A stretch of 10,564 nucleotides of DNA from an archaeon (GTDB lineage: Archaea > Thermoproteota > Nitrososphaeria > Conexivisphaerales > UBA164), in the NCBI GenBank assembly GCA_021798095.1, contig JAJZYL010000031.1, forward strand, positions 1 to 10,564. Direction: 5' to 3'. The translations under genes and the position numbers were made by a program. The notes beneath the pieces are model-generated. The model did no database searches, was not told the DNA's origin, and saw only the letters and a program-made list of their open reading frames with translations. Of the stretch, positions 5,014 to 10,564 are shown piece by piece (within the stretch, counting starts at the first letter, position 1; each line of letters begins with the position of its first letter).

Positions 5014-7783
5014 CCCCTTCAACCACTATAGCTGGCCTTAGAGGAAGCGCTAATCTAGCCCTCTCTATATGCGATGGCGACGCTTTTGATTCTGCCAATA
5101 TATGTATCTTAGCTCCTGCTTCCTTCTCGATATATTCGGAGGCCGATTTGTAAATAAGGAGTTCATCGACAGCGCCCTTCTTTAAGCTCATGCCCTGAAG
5201 TGATGTCATTTCCCTGGATAGCTTATACATGCGCTGTAGCATTTTCTTGTCAATGTTCTGAACTAGCTTCTCCCCATTAATGATTTTCAGCAGCAGGTCC
5301 TGTTTTTCCACTTCTGCAGTATATATGAAGAAGGACGGATCTGGAACCCTTACAACCTTCCTTATCTCCCTTATGTCATCCACTAATCTCTTAACTAGCT
5401 CAACCCTGAAGTCCGCCTCTTCGATGAAAGCTATATCGGACGGCCAACCTCTGTCAAGCACACTGCCAGAATTTCCGAGCCTCTCATTCAGCTCTTCCGA
5501 AATAAATGGAATGAACGGCTCCAGTACCTTAACCCAGCCGTCAAGGAACTTAAGTATTGTATATCTATTAGGATTAATCTTCATATGTAGATAATCTCGA
5601 AGGTGATTATTAAGGTCAAAGAAGGCTATTTGCATGGCGGACCTCGTACTCATAGATTCTATTAATTCCCCTATCCTTGTGGCGCCAGTAATTAGCCTGT
5701 TCATAAGCCAGTCATCCATATAATCATTAGCCAGGTTCGGATCCTCCCTTTCCCCCTTAGAGGCGGCATAGATGTCAATGAGCTCCAGAAGTTTATTGAG
5801 CCTTTCCTTAAGGTTTTTCGCGTCCTCATCACGCCAGTTAGCATCATCCATGTTTTCAGCGCTCATCAATAGGGTTGCCCTTACAGCGTCAGCGCCAAAT
5901 TGAGCTATAGCGTTGTTTATGGTTAGAACGTTGCCGCGTGATTTTGACATCTTTAGGCCCTCCTTCTTAAGCATGCCATTAACAGAAATGCTGCGTGGCC
6001 ATTTGCTTTCATCGAAAAGCGCTACATGATGAAAGATGAAAAACGTGAGATGATTGGGTACGAGCTCCTTAGCCGAGTTCCTCATATCAACCGGATACCA
6101 ATACAGGAACTCCTTCCTCATGGATTCAAGAAGGTCTTCACCGATTCCAACTTGCGCCGATACCTTAGCTATATCCCCTTCACCATATAATATATAATTA
6201 AAGAAGGAAGGTGTCATCAGTTCAGGATCAATAGCTTGTATCAGATGCGAAAACGTGTAGTAGGCCATATATACAGTTGAGTCGCTCAGAGTTTCGATCA
6301 CCCATTTTTTATCCCATGGGAGGGGTGTCCCTAATCCACTTGTCCTTGCGCAGGGGTAGTCATTGAGCCATGAGATAACTTCATTGAACCACGGCCTCGC
6401 ACTTTCCGGCAAGATTTCCATACTTGAAAGGCATCGCCTGACGTTATCCTTCCATTCTGTGTCCGAATATCTGAAGAACCACTGGTCTGATAATACCTTA
6501 ACAGTGCATCTCGCAGTGCACCTGCAGATCACGGGTTCTGCTAGGTCAAACATTGATGCGCCTAAGCCATCTCCCTTAAGTTTCCTGATCGTAGCGGCCC
6601 TAGCATCAGGGACGCTCATTCCAGCAAATTCTCCACAATTGCTTTTCATTCTTCCATCTCGGAACTCTTTGGAGTATATCTCTTTAGTGGCTTCCTTAGC
6701 GCCCTCATCCAACTGGCCCCTAAGTTTCATCCTCTTAATCACATCAAGCGCTGGCAGGCTACCGTAGCCTTTCACTTCTATTATCGATATCGGCTCGATG
6801 TAGCCCTCCTTAAGATCCAGTAGAGCAAGCATATCGAATGGAGCGTGCGCGGGAACGCTGAATACAACCGCAGTTCCTAAACTGGGATCTATGAAATCCG
6901 CCCTCAGGATAGGAACCTCTGCGGACTTGATAGGCACTATGCATTTCCTGCCTATCAACTCTGAACCCTTAAATCGCCTTTGTATTTTGACCTTAAAGAG
7001 CTGGTTCTCCAATTTGATTATGGCTTCAGCCCCTACTATCCAAATCCTTCCGTTTACTTCAGCCTCTACATATTCAGCATCCGGGGATATCCAAACATTA
7101 GTAGTGCCGTAGAGGGTCTCTGGCCTCAGGGTCGAGGCCACCAAAAACTTCTCTTCGTCAGCTAGTTTAAACATAACTAGTGAAAATTCTTGGGCAAATA
7201 CACCTTCACCGGTCAGTCGGTCATGGTCCCCAACCGGGCTTTTGTCATTAGGGCACCAGACCACCGGGTGCGTTCCCTTGTTTATGTAGCCTTTCTCTTT
7301 AAGGGCAAGGAATTGCCATTCCACAAATTTGCTAAACCTTGGGTCGTCGGAAGTTGTATGAAACTCCCTTCGCCAATCAATCGATATTCCCAAAGATACT
7401 AGGGCGTCTCGGTTCCTTTCAGTATAATACCTTGCCATGAAAAGCGGGTCTTTAAATTTAGCTAGTGTTTCTTCATCAACGCCGTCAATATCCCTGAACT
7501 CCTTTATCATGGACTCATCGCCCTTGGCCAGCCTTGATACCGCTGACGTGATCGATTGGCCGGTCCACTGCCATCCCTGAGGAAACAGGACATTGAATCC
7601 CCTCATCCTTTTATATCTTGCATAGACATCTAGTTTAATGACGGTAAAGGCGTGCCCTAGATGAAGGGGGCCGTTCATATATGGTATAGGGAAGGTCACT
7701 AATACCTTCCTCCTGTTATAATCGACCTCCGGCTCGAACATATGCCGTGACCGCCAGAGGTCTATCCACCTTTTCTCCGTCAT
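5000..7783 (-). CDS. leuS: leucyl-tRNA synthetase, archaeal type
   Basis: A class I synthetase charging tRNA-Leu, about 927 residues and full length for archaeal LeuRS. Numbering here is from the upstream TTG. The HIGH motif is HLGH at 43-46 within PYMNGPLHLGH; the family block KFKDPLFMARYY lies at 111-122 and SIDWRREF at 136-143. The CP1 editing domain has STLRPETLYGTTN (219-231) and the editing aspartate in VPAHAPFD (D319). A cysteine cluster at 422, 424 and 428 (CRCTARC) precedes DQWFFRY. The KMSKS loop is exact at 613-617 (GLKMSKSRGN). A helical anticodon-binding domain and the archaeal C-terminal extension follow. The frame opens with TTG at 7789, but ATG at 7783 is preferred because the TATA box at 7806-7813 is centred 26-27 bases before it. 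Confidence 0.97.
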   Translation of the reverse strand: MTEKRWIDLWRSRHMFEPEVDYNRRKVLVTFPIPYMNGPLHLGHAFTVIKLDVYARYKRMRGFNVLFPQGWQWTGQSITSAVSRLAKGDESMIKEFRDIDGVDEETLAKFKDPLFMARYYTERNRDALVSLGISIDWRREFHTTSDDPRFSKFVEWQFLALKEKGYINKGTHPVVWCPNDKSPVGDHDRLTGEGVFAQEFSLVMFKLADEEKFLVASTLRPETLYGTTNVWISPDAEYVEAEVNGRIWIVGAEAIIKLENQLFKVKIQRRFKGSELIGRKCIVPIKSAEVPILRADFIDPSLGTAVVFSVPAHAPFDMLALLDLKEGYIEPISIIEVKGYGSLPALDVIKRMKLRGQLDEGAKEATKEIYSKEFRDGRMKSNCGEFAGMSVPDARAATIRKLKGDGLGASMFDLAEPVICRCTARCTVKVLSDQWFFRYSDTEWKDNVRRCLSSMEILPESARPWFNEVISWLNDYPCARTSGLGTPLPWDKKWVIETLSDSTVYMAYYTFSHLIQAIDPELMTPSFFNYILYGEGDIAKVSAQVGIGEDLLESMRKEFLYWYPVDMRNSAKELVPNHLTFFIFHHVALFDESKWPRSISVNGMLKKEGLKMSKSRGNVLTINNAIAQFGADAVRATLLMSAENMDDANWRDEDAKNLKERLNKLLELIDIYAASKGEREDPNLANDYMDDWLMNRLITGATRIGELIESMSTRSAMQIAFFDLNNHLRDYLHMKINPNRYTILKFLDGWVKVLEPFIPFISEELNERLGNSGSVLDRGWPSDIAFIEEADFRVELVKRLVDDIREIRKVVRVPDPSFFIYTAEVEKQDLLLKIINGEKLVQNIDKKMLQRMYKLSREMTSLQGMSLKKGAVDELLIYKSASEYIEKEAGAKIHILAESKASPSHIERARLALPLRPAIVVEGARLS

Positions 7784-7805
7784 TACCAAAGAATCAAATG
7801 CTGAT

Positions 7806-7813
7806 CTTATAAG
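7806..7813 (-). promoter_or_regulatory. TATA box of leuS
   Basis: On the minus strand it reads CTTATAAG, centred about 26 bases before ATG 7783. A transcript starting there would be leaderless and would exclude the TTG at 7789. Confidence 0.55.
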
Positions 7814-7944
7814 CTCTTAGTTTTCACTGGAATGGAGTCTCGATATGAGCCGTTGGTGATTATATGATCAGGGGGTTCCAAATTATTCGCGGGCTACGAT
7901 AAACCAGAAGTATTAGGCAGCACATTTGCAACTACTCTAATAGT

Positions 7945-8018
7945 AGCCCCGGGCGAGGTTTGAACTCGCGGCCCACAGCTTACAAGGCTATTGCTCTACC
8001 AGGCTGAGCTACCGGGGC
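7945..8018 (-). tRNA. tRNA-Thr (anticodon UGU)
   Basis: A complete cloverleaf can be drawn. The acceptor stem GCCCCGG/CCGGGGC has 7 bp. The D-arm is GCTC/GAGC with loop AGCCTGGTA. The anticodon stem ATAGC/GCTGT contains one G-U pair, and its loop CTTGTAA gives anticodon TGT. The variable loop is GGGCC. The T-arm GCGAG/CTCGC has loop TTCAAAC. The discriminator is U73, as is usual for archaeal tRNA-Thr, and CCA is not encoded. No intron is present. The 5' half lies inside the 3' end of the SWIM gene on the same strand. A CTACT/AGTAG hairpin follows directly at the 3' side. Confidence 0.97.
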
Positions 8019-8312
8019 ATTTTTAACAAGGCTTTCATTAACTAGATATTTAAATATTTGATTAAATTCTTCGTCGTGTAAAACGAACAGCTCATATGAT
8101 CCATCTTCCATAGCACTCTTTACGGCTTGTATATGTACACATTCTCCGATTGTCCCTTTTATCACTTTATTATAATGGCTATAACAAGTACAACTATTGC
8201 CGGAGACCAGGTAATCGGACCCTTTTCCCACAACTACCATGAGATTATTGCCGGAGGGGCAGAATAAGAGCTTTTTTACAGATTGTTCGTAGCCCCTGTG
8301 ATTATGTTTCAA
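7980..8312 (-). CDS. small SWIM zinc-finger protein
   Basis: A 110-residue protein. Residues 24-43 (MVVVGKGSDYLVSGNSCTC) lead into a SWIM-type zinc site CxC...CxH formed by C41, C43, C58 and H60 (GECVHIQAVKSAM follows). SWIM domains bind nucleic acid or partner proteins, and the specific role is unknown. A TTG start at 8312 is chosen over an ATG at 8351 because the latter lies well inside the upstream gene, whereas TTG has GGTGG six bases upstream and overlaps the preceding stop region by 11 bases. The last 12 residues (APVAQPGRAIAL) are translated from the tRNA-Thr gene, and the stop TAA is formed by bases 36-38 of that tRNA's anticodon loop. That tail is unlikely to be selected as protein. 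It is third in the rpiA operon. Confidence 0.78.
   Translation of the reverse strand: MKHNHRGYEQSVKKLLFCPSGNNLMVVVGKGSDYLVSGNSCTCYSHYNKVIKGTIGECVHIQAVKSAMEDGSYELFVLHDEEFNQIFKYLVNESLVKNAPVAQPGRAIAL
8046..8057 (-). promoter_or_regulatory. TATA box for tRNA-Thr inside the SWIM gene
   Basis: The palindromic ATATTTAAATAT lies within the coding sequence for FKYLV of the SWIM protein. A start about 26 bases downstream (near 8025) would be just ahead of the tRNA 5' end at 8018, so the tRNA can be made independently of the protein operon. Confidence 0.5.
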
Positions 8313-8754
8313 CGGTACCCACCTTAAAGGCGGAGATGGGGAACTCCTCATTTATGATGAAATATAAACCATCTCCTGCAATTTCATATTTCCTGAAAAA
8401 TCTATCTGATCCCTTGCCGAAGGAAATCAGCTTCTTCTCGACGCCCCTGTGCTCAGACTTGATAATGCTGCCCAGAGGTATCCGCCTGCCTTTTACCTTT
8501 GCAAGTACAGAGGAAGAGCATACCCCTTTAATTATCTTTGTATCGGCATAACAAACCGCCGTCCCATCCGGCCTGATGAGCATCGATGTCCTAGCTATAG
8601 ATTCATCGTTCTCCTCCTGCCTTAGCACTATAACCCTAATCTCTTCATTAAAGAAAGCTGATAGAAGCAGCTGGTTTGTTCCATCGTTGAACAATATCAT
8701 CCTTTCCATGGGTTCCAGGGATTTTGCCCCAGATCTAGTTCCTGTAGGAATCAT
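8302..8754 (-). CDS. DUF98 / chorismate pyruvate-lyase-like protein
   Basis: About 150 residues. The pattern MERMILFNDGTNQLLLSAF (16-34), then EEIRVIVLRQEEN, a central GTAVCYADTKI, RRIPLGSIIK (90-99) and GVEKKLISFGKG matches the chorismate-lyase-like PF01947/DUF98 group (the group of Rv2949c and MJ0807). In that group the DGt segment and the PLG loop are conserved. Characterised members release pyruvate from chorismate to give 4-hydroxybenzoate; activity here is an inference. The ATG at 8754 overlaps the rpiA stop as ATGA. Met16 or Met19 are possible later starts that would remove a tail not typical of the family. It lies between rpiA and the SWIM gene in one operon. Confidence 0.6.
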   Translation of the reverse strand: MIPTGTRSGAKSLEPMERMILFNDGTNQLLLSAFFNEEIRVIVLRQEENDESIARTSMLIRPDGTAVCYADTKIIKGVCSSSVLAKVKGRRIPLGSIIKSEHRGVEKKLISFGKGSDRFFRKYEIAGDGLYFIINEEFPISAFKVGTVET

Positions 8755-9374
8755 AAAAGATGCACCGTTGCACCGTATATAAAAAGTCCTACATCCAGTA
8801 CCCCAGGCAGACCTCTCAGGTCGTAATATGCTTGCCTTGCGTCCTTGTATGACACATCAAATAAAAAGTTCCCATTTTCACTGACCAATGGATAACCCTT
8901 TTCATTAGTTCTTAAAGTAGCATGCATACCCTTCCTTTCAATCAACTTCTTTAAAATATACATCGAAAAGGGAAGGAATTCCACAGGAAGGGGAAACGAC
9001 AGGTCCTTGACCATCCTTTCCTTTTTGATAAATACATGGACGTTATTAGAGGCCTCCCAAAGGACTCGCTCTCGAGCAAGCGCGCCTCCGCCCCCCTTGA
9101 TGATCATACCATCTTCGGTGAACTGATCAGCTCCATCCACGACCACGTCTAGTCGATTGAGTTCACTGGGAGATAGCATAATAAAACCCGCTGATGAAGC
9201 CGCTATGGCTATCTGAGTAGAGCTTGGGATACCCGTAATGGTTATGCCACCCATCCTTGCTTGCACTCCTAACTCCTCAACTACCATCCTAGCCGCCGAA
9301 CCGCTTCCAAGCCCAACTGTGATATCCCTCCTGCCTCTAAGGGCCTGTTTCACAAAGTTCTTAATTTCTTCCAC
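8751..9374 (-). CDS. rpiA: ribose-5-phosphate isomerase A
   Basis: A 207-residue cytosolic enzyme interconverting ribose 5-phosphate and ribulose 5-phosphate, slightly short against the usual 220-230. Signature segments are the phosphate loop GLGSGSA (21-27), IPSSTQIA (49-56), VVDGADQ (78-84) with the catalytic aspartates D80 and D83, and IKGGGGALARERVLW (92-106) with K93 and the catalytic base E102. The C-terminus keeps PGVLDVGLFIYGA. The start is GTG at 9374; no ATG, GTG or TTG lies in frame upstream before the stop. Two TATA-like candidates precede it (9397-9404 for a leaderless mRNA, 9444-9450 for a leader of about 45 bases). It is the first gene of a three-gene operon. Confidence 0.93.
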   Translation of the reverse strand: MEEIKNFVKQALRGRRDITVGLGSGSAARMVVEELGVQARMGGITITGIPSSTQIAIAASSAGFIMLSPSELNRLDVVVDGADQFTEDGMIIKGGGGALARERVLWEASNNVHVFIKKERMVKDLSFPLPVEFLPFSMYILKKLIERKGMHATLRTNEKGYPLVSENGNFLFDVSYKDARQAYYDLRGLPGVLDVGLFIYGATVHLL

Positions 9375-9437
9375 GAACGTAGTTTGCGGTATATCGTTAA
9401 AAACTTTCTTGAACAGTGTCAGTCAAGACTACCGTAG

Positions 9438-9454
9438 CGTGTAATATATACACG
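9438..9454 (-). promoter_or_regulatory. palindrome containing a TATA-like core upstream of rpiA
   Basis: CGTGTA-ATATA-TACACG has six-base arms around an AT core that can serve as a TATA box in either direction. Leftward transcription would start near 9420, giving rpiA a leader of about 45 bases. A symmetric site overlapping a TATA box is a natural repressor target, but no regulator can be named. Confidence 0.4.
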
Positions 9455-9525
9455 GACAAATCAAACCTTGTGACCCACAATCAGTTTGAGCGCTGTTCAC
9501 AGGTTAATAGGTGGTTTCATCATAA

Positions 9526-9756
9526 TCAGGAGTTATCATTATTTCCAGTTACCTGCTGCGTATCCTTCCTGTTTGCTGCCATATAGTCTTCTGCGTCAAT
9601 TTCTACATATACAGACCCTTTATAACCGCACTTTTCACAATAATAATATTCTGGGGTCATCCATCCGCTCATAGATGAAGTTTGGCCAAGCTTTCCCCCA
9701 CATTTGGGACATACCTTAACGGTAGGCTCTAATGGGTCTTTCCAATGGAATTTCAT
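9526..9756 (-). CDS. small zinc-ribbon protein
   Basis: A 76-residue protein with a CPKCGG...YYCEKCGYKG ribbon (cysteines 16, 19, 40 and 43), the fold seen in TFS/TFIIB-type and RPA12-type ribbons, followed by a strand (SVYVEID) and a polar tail. It lacks the acidic catalytic hairpin expected of the transcript-cleavage factor TFS (an adjacent Asp-Glu pair), so that assignment is not made. Its ATG overlaps the aIF1 stop (ATGA), so the two are co-translated. A role in translation or transcription is suggested only by this pairing. Confidence 0.82.
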   Translation of the reverse strand: MKFHWKDPLEPTVKVCPKCGGKLGQTSSMSGWMTPEYYYCEKCGYKGSVYVEIDAEDYMAANRKDTQQVTGNNDNS

Positions 9757-10061
9757 TGCATTATAATACTGTCCTGCTTAAACCCTAGGCCTACAAGATA
9801 TTCGGTTATTTTATCACGGTGATCTCCTTGTAACATGATTTGACCATCCTTCACTGATCCACCGCACGCCAATTTTTTCTTCAATGTTTTAGTTATATCG
9901 TCAATATCCAGATGCTTTGAATCACCTATCTCAAGCAATGTAATAGGTTTGTTAAATCTCCTCCTTTCCAGCCTTACTATTATCCTTGAACTTTCCCTAT
10001 CAAGTTCGTCACAGACACATAGCTCCTTTGGAAGTCCGCACCTTTCACAAATTTCTCCCAT
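9753..10061 (-). CDS. translation initiation factor aIF1 (SUI1 family)
   Basis: A 102-residue protein that helps select start codons on the small ribosomal subunit. The N-terminus has the archaeal CERCGLPKELCVC motif (cysteines 5, 8, 15 and 17), likely a small zinc site. The SUI1 core is clear: ERRRFNKPITLLEIGD (32-47), then DITKTLKKKLACGGSVKDGQ (55-74) and IMLQGDHRDKITEYLVGLGF (75-94). Length and order are normal for the archaeal family. The ATG at 10061 has a TATA box at 10093-10106, giving a leader of about a dozen bases. The next gene begins within its stop codon. Confidence 0.95.
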   Translation of the reverse strand: MGEICERCGLPKELCVCDELDRESSRIIVRLERRRFNKPITLLEIGDSKHLDIDDITKTLKKKLACGGSVKDGQIMLQGDHRDKITEYLVGLGFKQDSIIMQ

Positions 10062-10092
10062 TAAGTTCTCTACGAGGACTAGTTATGATGGT

Positions 10093-10106
10093 GTATTTAA
10101 ATATAT
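10093..10106 (-). promoter_or_regulatory. TATA box of the aIF1 operon (possibly bidirectional)
   Basis: On the minus strand it reads ATATATTTAAATAC, predicting a start near 10073 for the aIF1 mRNA. The core TATTTAAATA is palindromic, so rightward transcription from about 10127 is also possible. Confidence 0.55.
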
Positions 10107-10126
10107 CCTAGTAAGTGATTGTTTCG

Positions 10127-10210
10127 CTAAAAGTAGTTAGAAATAGTTTCGAAAGGCTGAGCCTGATCCGGCATCTTGAAGATACACTCCGTGGGCAAGG
10201 AGCTTTTTTG
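10127..10210 (+). ncRNA. candidate small RNA between aIF1 and the antiporter gene (speculative)
   Basis: If the palindromic TATA box at 10093-10106 also fires rightwards, the transcript would start near 10127. It would meet CTCC-GTGGGCAA-GGAG followed by CTTTTTTG (10187-10210), a hairpin plus T-run typical of a terminator. No coding frame explains why a rightward terminator sits here. An ATCTtgaAGAT mini-hairpin lies just before it. Two CTGA motifs occur near 10157-10165, but no convincing C box accompanies them. Confidence 0.22.
10187..10210 (+). terminator. hairpin followed by a T-run
   Basis: CTCC/GGAG arms with an eight-base loop are followed by six Ts. In archaea the T-run alone can end transcription. 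The orientation is rightward, away from aIF1. Confidence 0.4.
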
Positions 10211-10312
10211 TAACAACTTGGTGATGCCCATTTAAAAGATCTCGGGCGTTCTATGTTTAGGTTTTAATGATTGAAGCATGATTTGATCAAGGGCCATCAT
10301 TGCGCCGAAAGG

Positions 10313-10320
10313 GTTAAAAG
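10313..10320 (+). promoter_or_regulatory. TATA-like box of the antiporter gene
   Basis: GTTAAAAG is centred about 31 bases before the TTG at 10348, consistent with a leader of only a few bases. Confidence 0.4.
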
Positions 10321-10347
10321 GCCGTTTAATTTCATTTCCTGAAGGTA

Positions 10348-10564
10348 TTGATACCGGTTTTCGAGTTTTTTCTGCTGGCCAGCCTGATAATATTTATTGG
10401 GTTTTTCGGCAACATATTTTTCAGGAAGACCGGATTCCCTGAAGTCCTCTTTCTTATAGCGGTAGGGATAATAATAGGCCCGTTGTTCAAGATCATACCG
10501 ACATCACTAGCTTACAGCATTTTACCCTATTTCAGCGACTTGACCTTAGCTATGATCCTCTTTA
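10348..10564 (+). CDS. cation:proton antiporter (CPA1/NhaP-like), N-terminal part
   Basis: The frame is open from a TAA just upstream to the window edge, giving 72 codons of an incomplete gene. The N-terminus begins with a hydrophobic helix (FFLLASLIIFIGFFGNIFF, about residues 7-25), then RKTGFPEVLFLIAVGIIIGP (26-45), the hallmark of monovalent cation:proton antiporters in which a re-entrant second helix ends in GxxxGP. A third hydrophobic stretch starts at the edge (YFSDLTLAMILF). TTG 10348 is the only standard start that keeps the first helix. The role would be Na+ or K+ export in exchange for protons; ion choice cannot be read from this fragment. Confidence 0.78.
   Translation, partial: MIPVFEFFLLASLIIFIGFFGNIFFRKTGFPEVLFLIAVGIIIGPLFKIIPTSLAYSILPYFSDLTLAMILF

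Noticed and set aside
6363..6767. Long plus-strand open frames inside leuS (for example 6363-6767 and 5280-5594).
   Set aside because: They are antisense shadows of a clearly conserved synthetase, with low-complexity Ser/Leu-rich composition and no recognisable domain.
8302..8351. ATG at 8351 as the start of the SWIM protein.
   Set aside because: It would overlap the preceding gene by 50 bases and add an unconserved proline-rich tail; the TTG at 8312 has a better ribosome-binding site and normal operon spacing.
8302..8450. Shared segments HRG...KKL...GKGSD in the DUF98 protein and the SWIM protein, suggesting a duplication across the gene boundary.
   Set aside because: Spacing differs, and each match fits its own family context (end of the DUF98 core; strand before the SWIM cysteines). 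DNA identity is short, about nine bases at most.
9481..9525. Possible C/D box RNA on the minus strand (ATGATGA at 9523-9517, CTGA at 9484-9481).
   Set aside because: No convincing D'/C' pair, no terminal stem outside the boxes, and such short motifs are common by chance.
3963..10148. The 11-mer TAGAAATAGTT occurs at 3963 and again at 10138, suggesting a shared regulatory site.
   Set aside because: In a window this long several 11-base repeats are expected by chance, and the second copy is not palindromic.
1..10564. CRISPR arrays, insertion sequences, phage genes or an integrated element next to tRNA-Thr.
   Set aside because: No regularly spaced repeats, transposase or integrase motifs, or duplicated tRNA end were seen; the genes look like ordinary chromosomal housekeeping.

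Overview
The window looks archaeal. It carries ribosomal protein S17e, an aIF1/SUI1 factor, an archaeal-type leucyl-tRNA synthetase and a Cgi121-type KEOPS domain. TATA boxes lie about 22-31 bp before many starts, which suggests many leaderless transcripts, and TTG/GTG starts are frequent. The tRNA-Thr gene has U73 and no encoded CCA. The sequence is moderately AT-rich and favours AGG and ATA codons. The gene content leans towards a TACK/Thermoproteota-like or Thermoplasmata-like archaeon, but the lineage cannot be fixed from the sequence alone.

Layout. 1-160: a possible gene end and a strong hairpin. 161-1432: two winged-helix proteins that share an N-terminal beta-beta-alpha module, separated by a GC-rich, hairpin-dense gap (587-934). 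1519-1794 (-): a small unknown gene. 1924-3908 (+): a tight cluster of rps17e, a ParB-fold serine-kinase-like gene, a ubiquitin-like/Cgi121 fusion and a small four-cysteine protein. 4030-5013 (+): an ornithine cyclodeaminase/alanine dehydrogenase family enzyme whose 3' end overlaps the convergent leuS (5000-7783, -). 7945-9374 (-): an operon of rpiA, a chorismate-lyase-like (DUF98) gene and a small SWIM zinc-finger gene whose 3' end runs into tRNA-Thr(UGU). 9526-10061 (-): aIF1 and a zinc-ribbon protein. 10348-end (+): the start of a cation:proton antiporter.

How the genes fit together. Much of the window serves translation: S17e, aIF1, LeuRS, tRNA-Thr, and a KEOPS subunit (t6A tRNA modification). 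The most striking item is gene 2967-3599. An Urm1/SAMP/MoaD-like domain ending in a di-glycine is fused in frame, with no internal start, to a complete Cgi121-like domain. This joins the ubiquitin-like (sulfur carrier or protein modifier) world to the t6A machinery in one polypeptide, and the HGG is buried where a protease would have to expose it. The upstream serine-kinase-like gene (O-phosphoserine, cysteine supply) and the downstream four-cysteine protein make a sulfur/tRNA-modification theme plausible, but this is inference.
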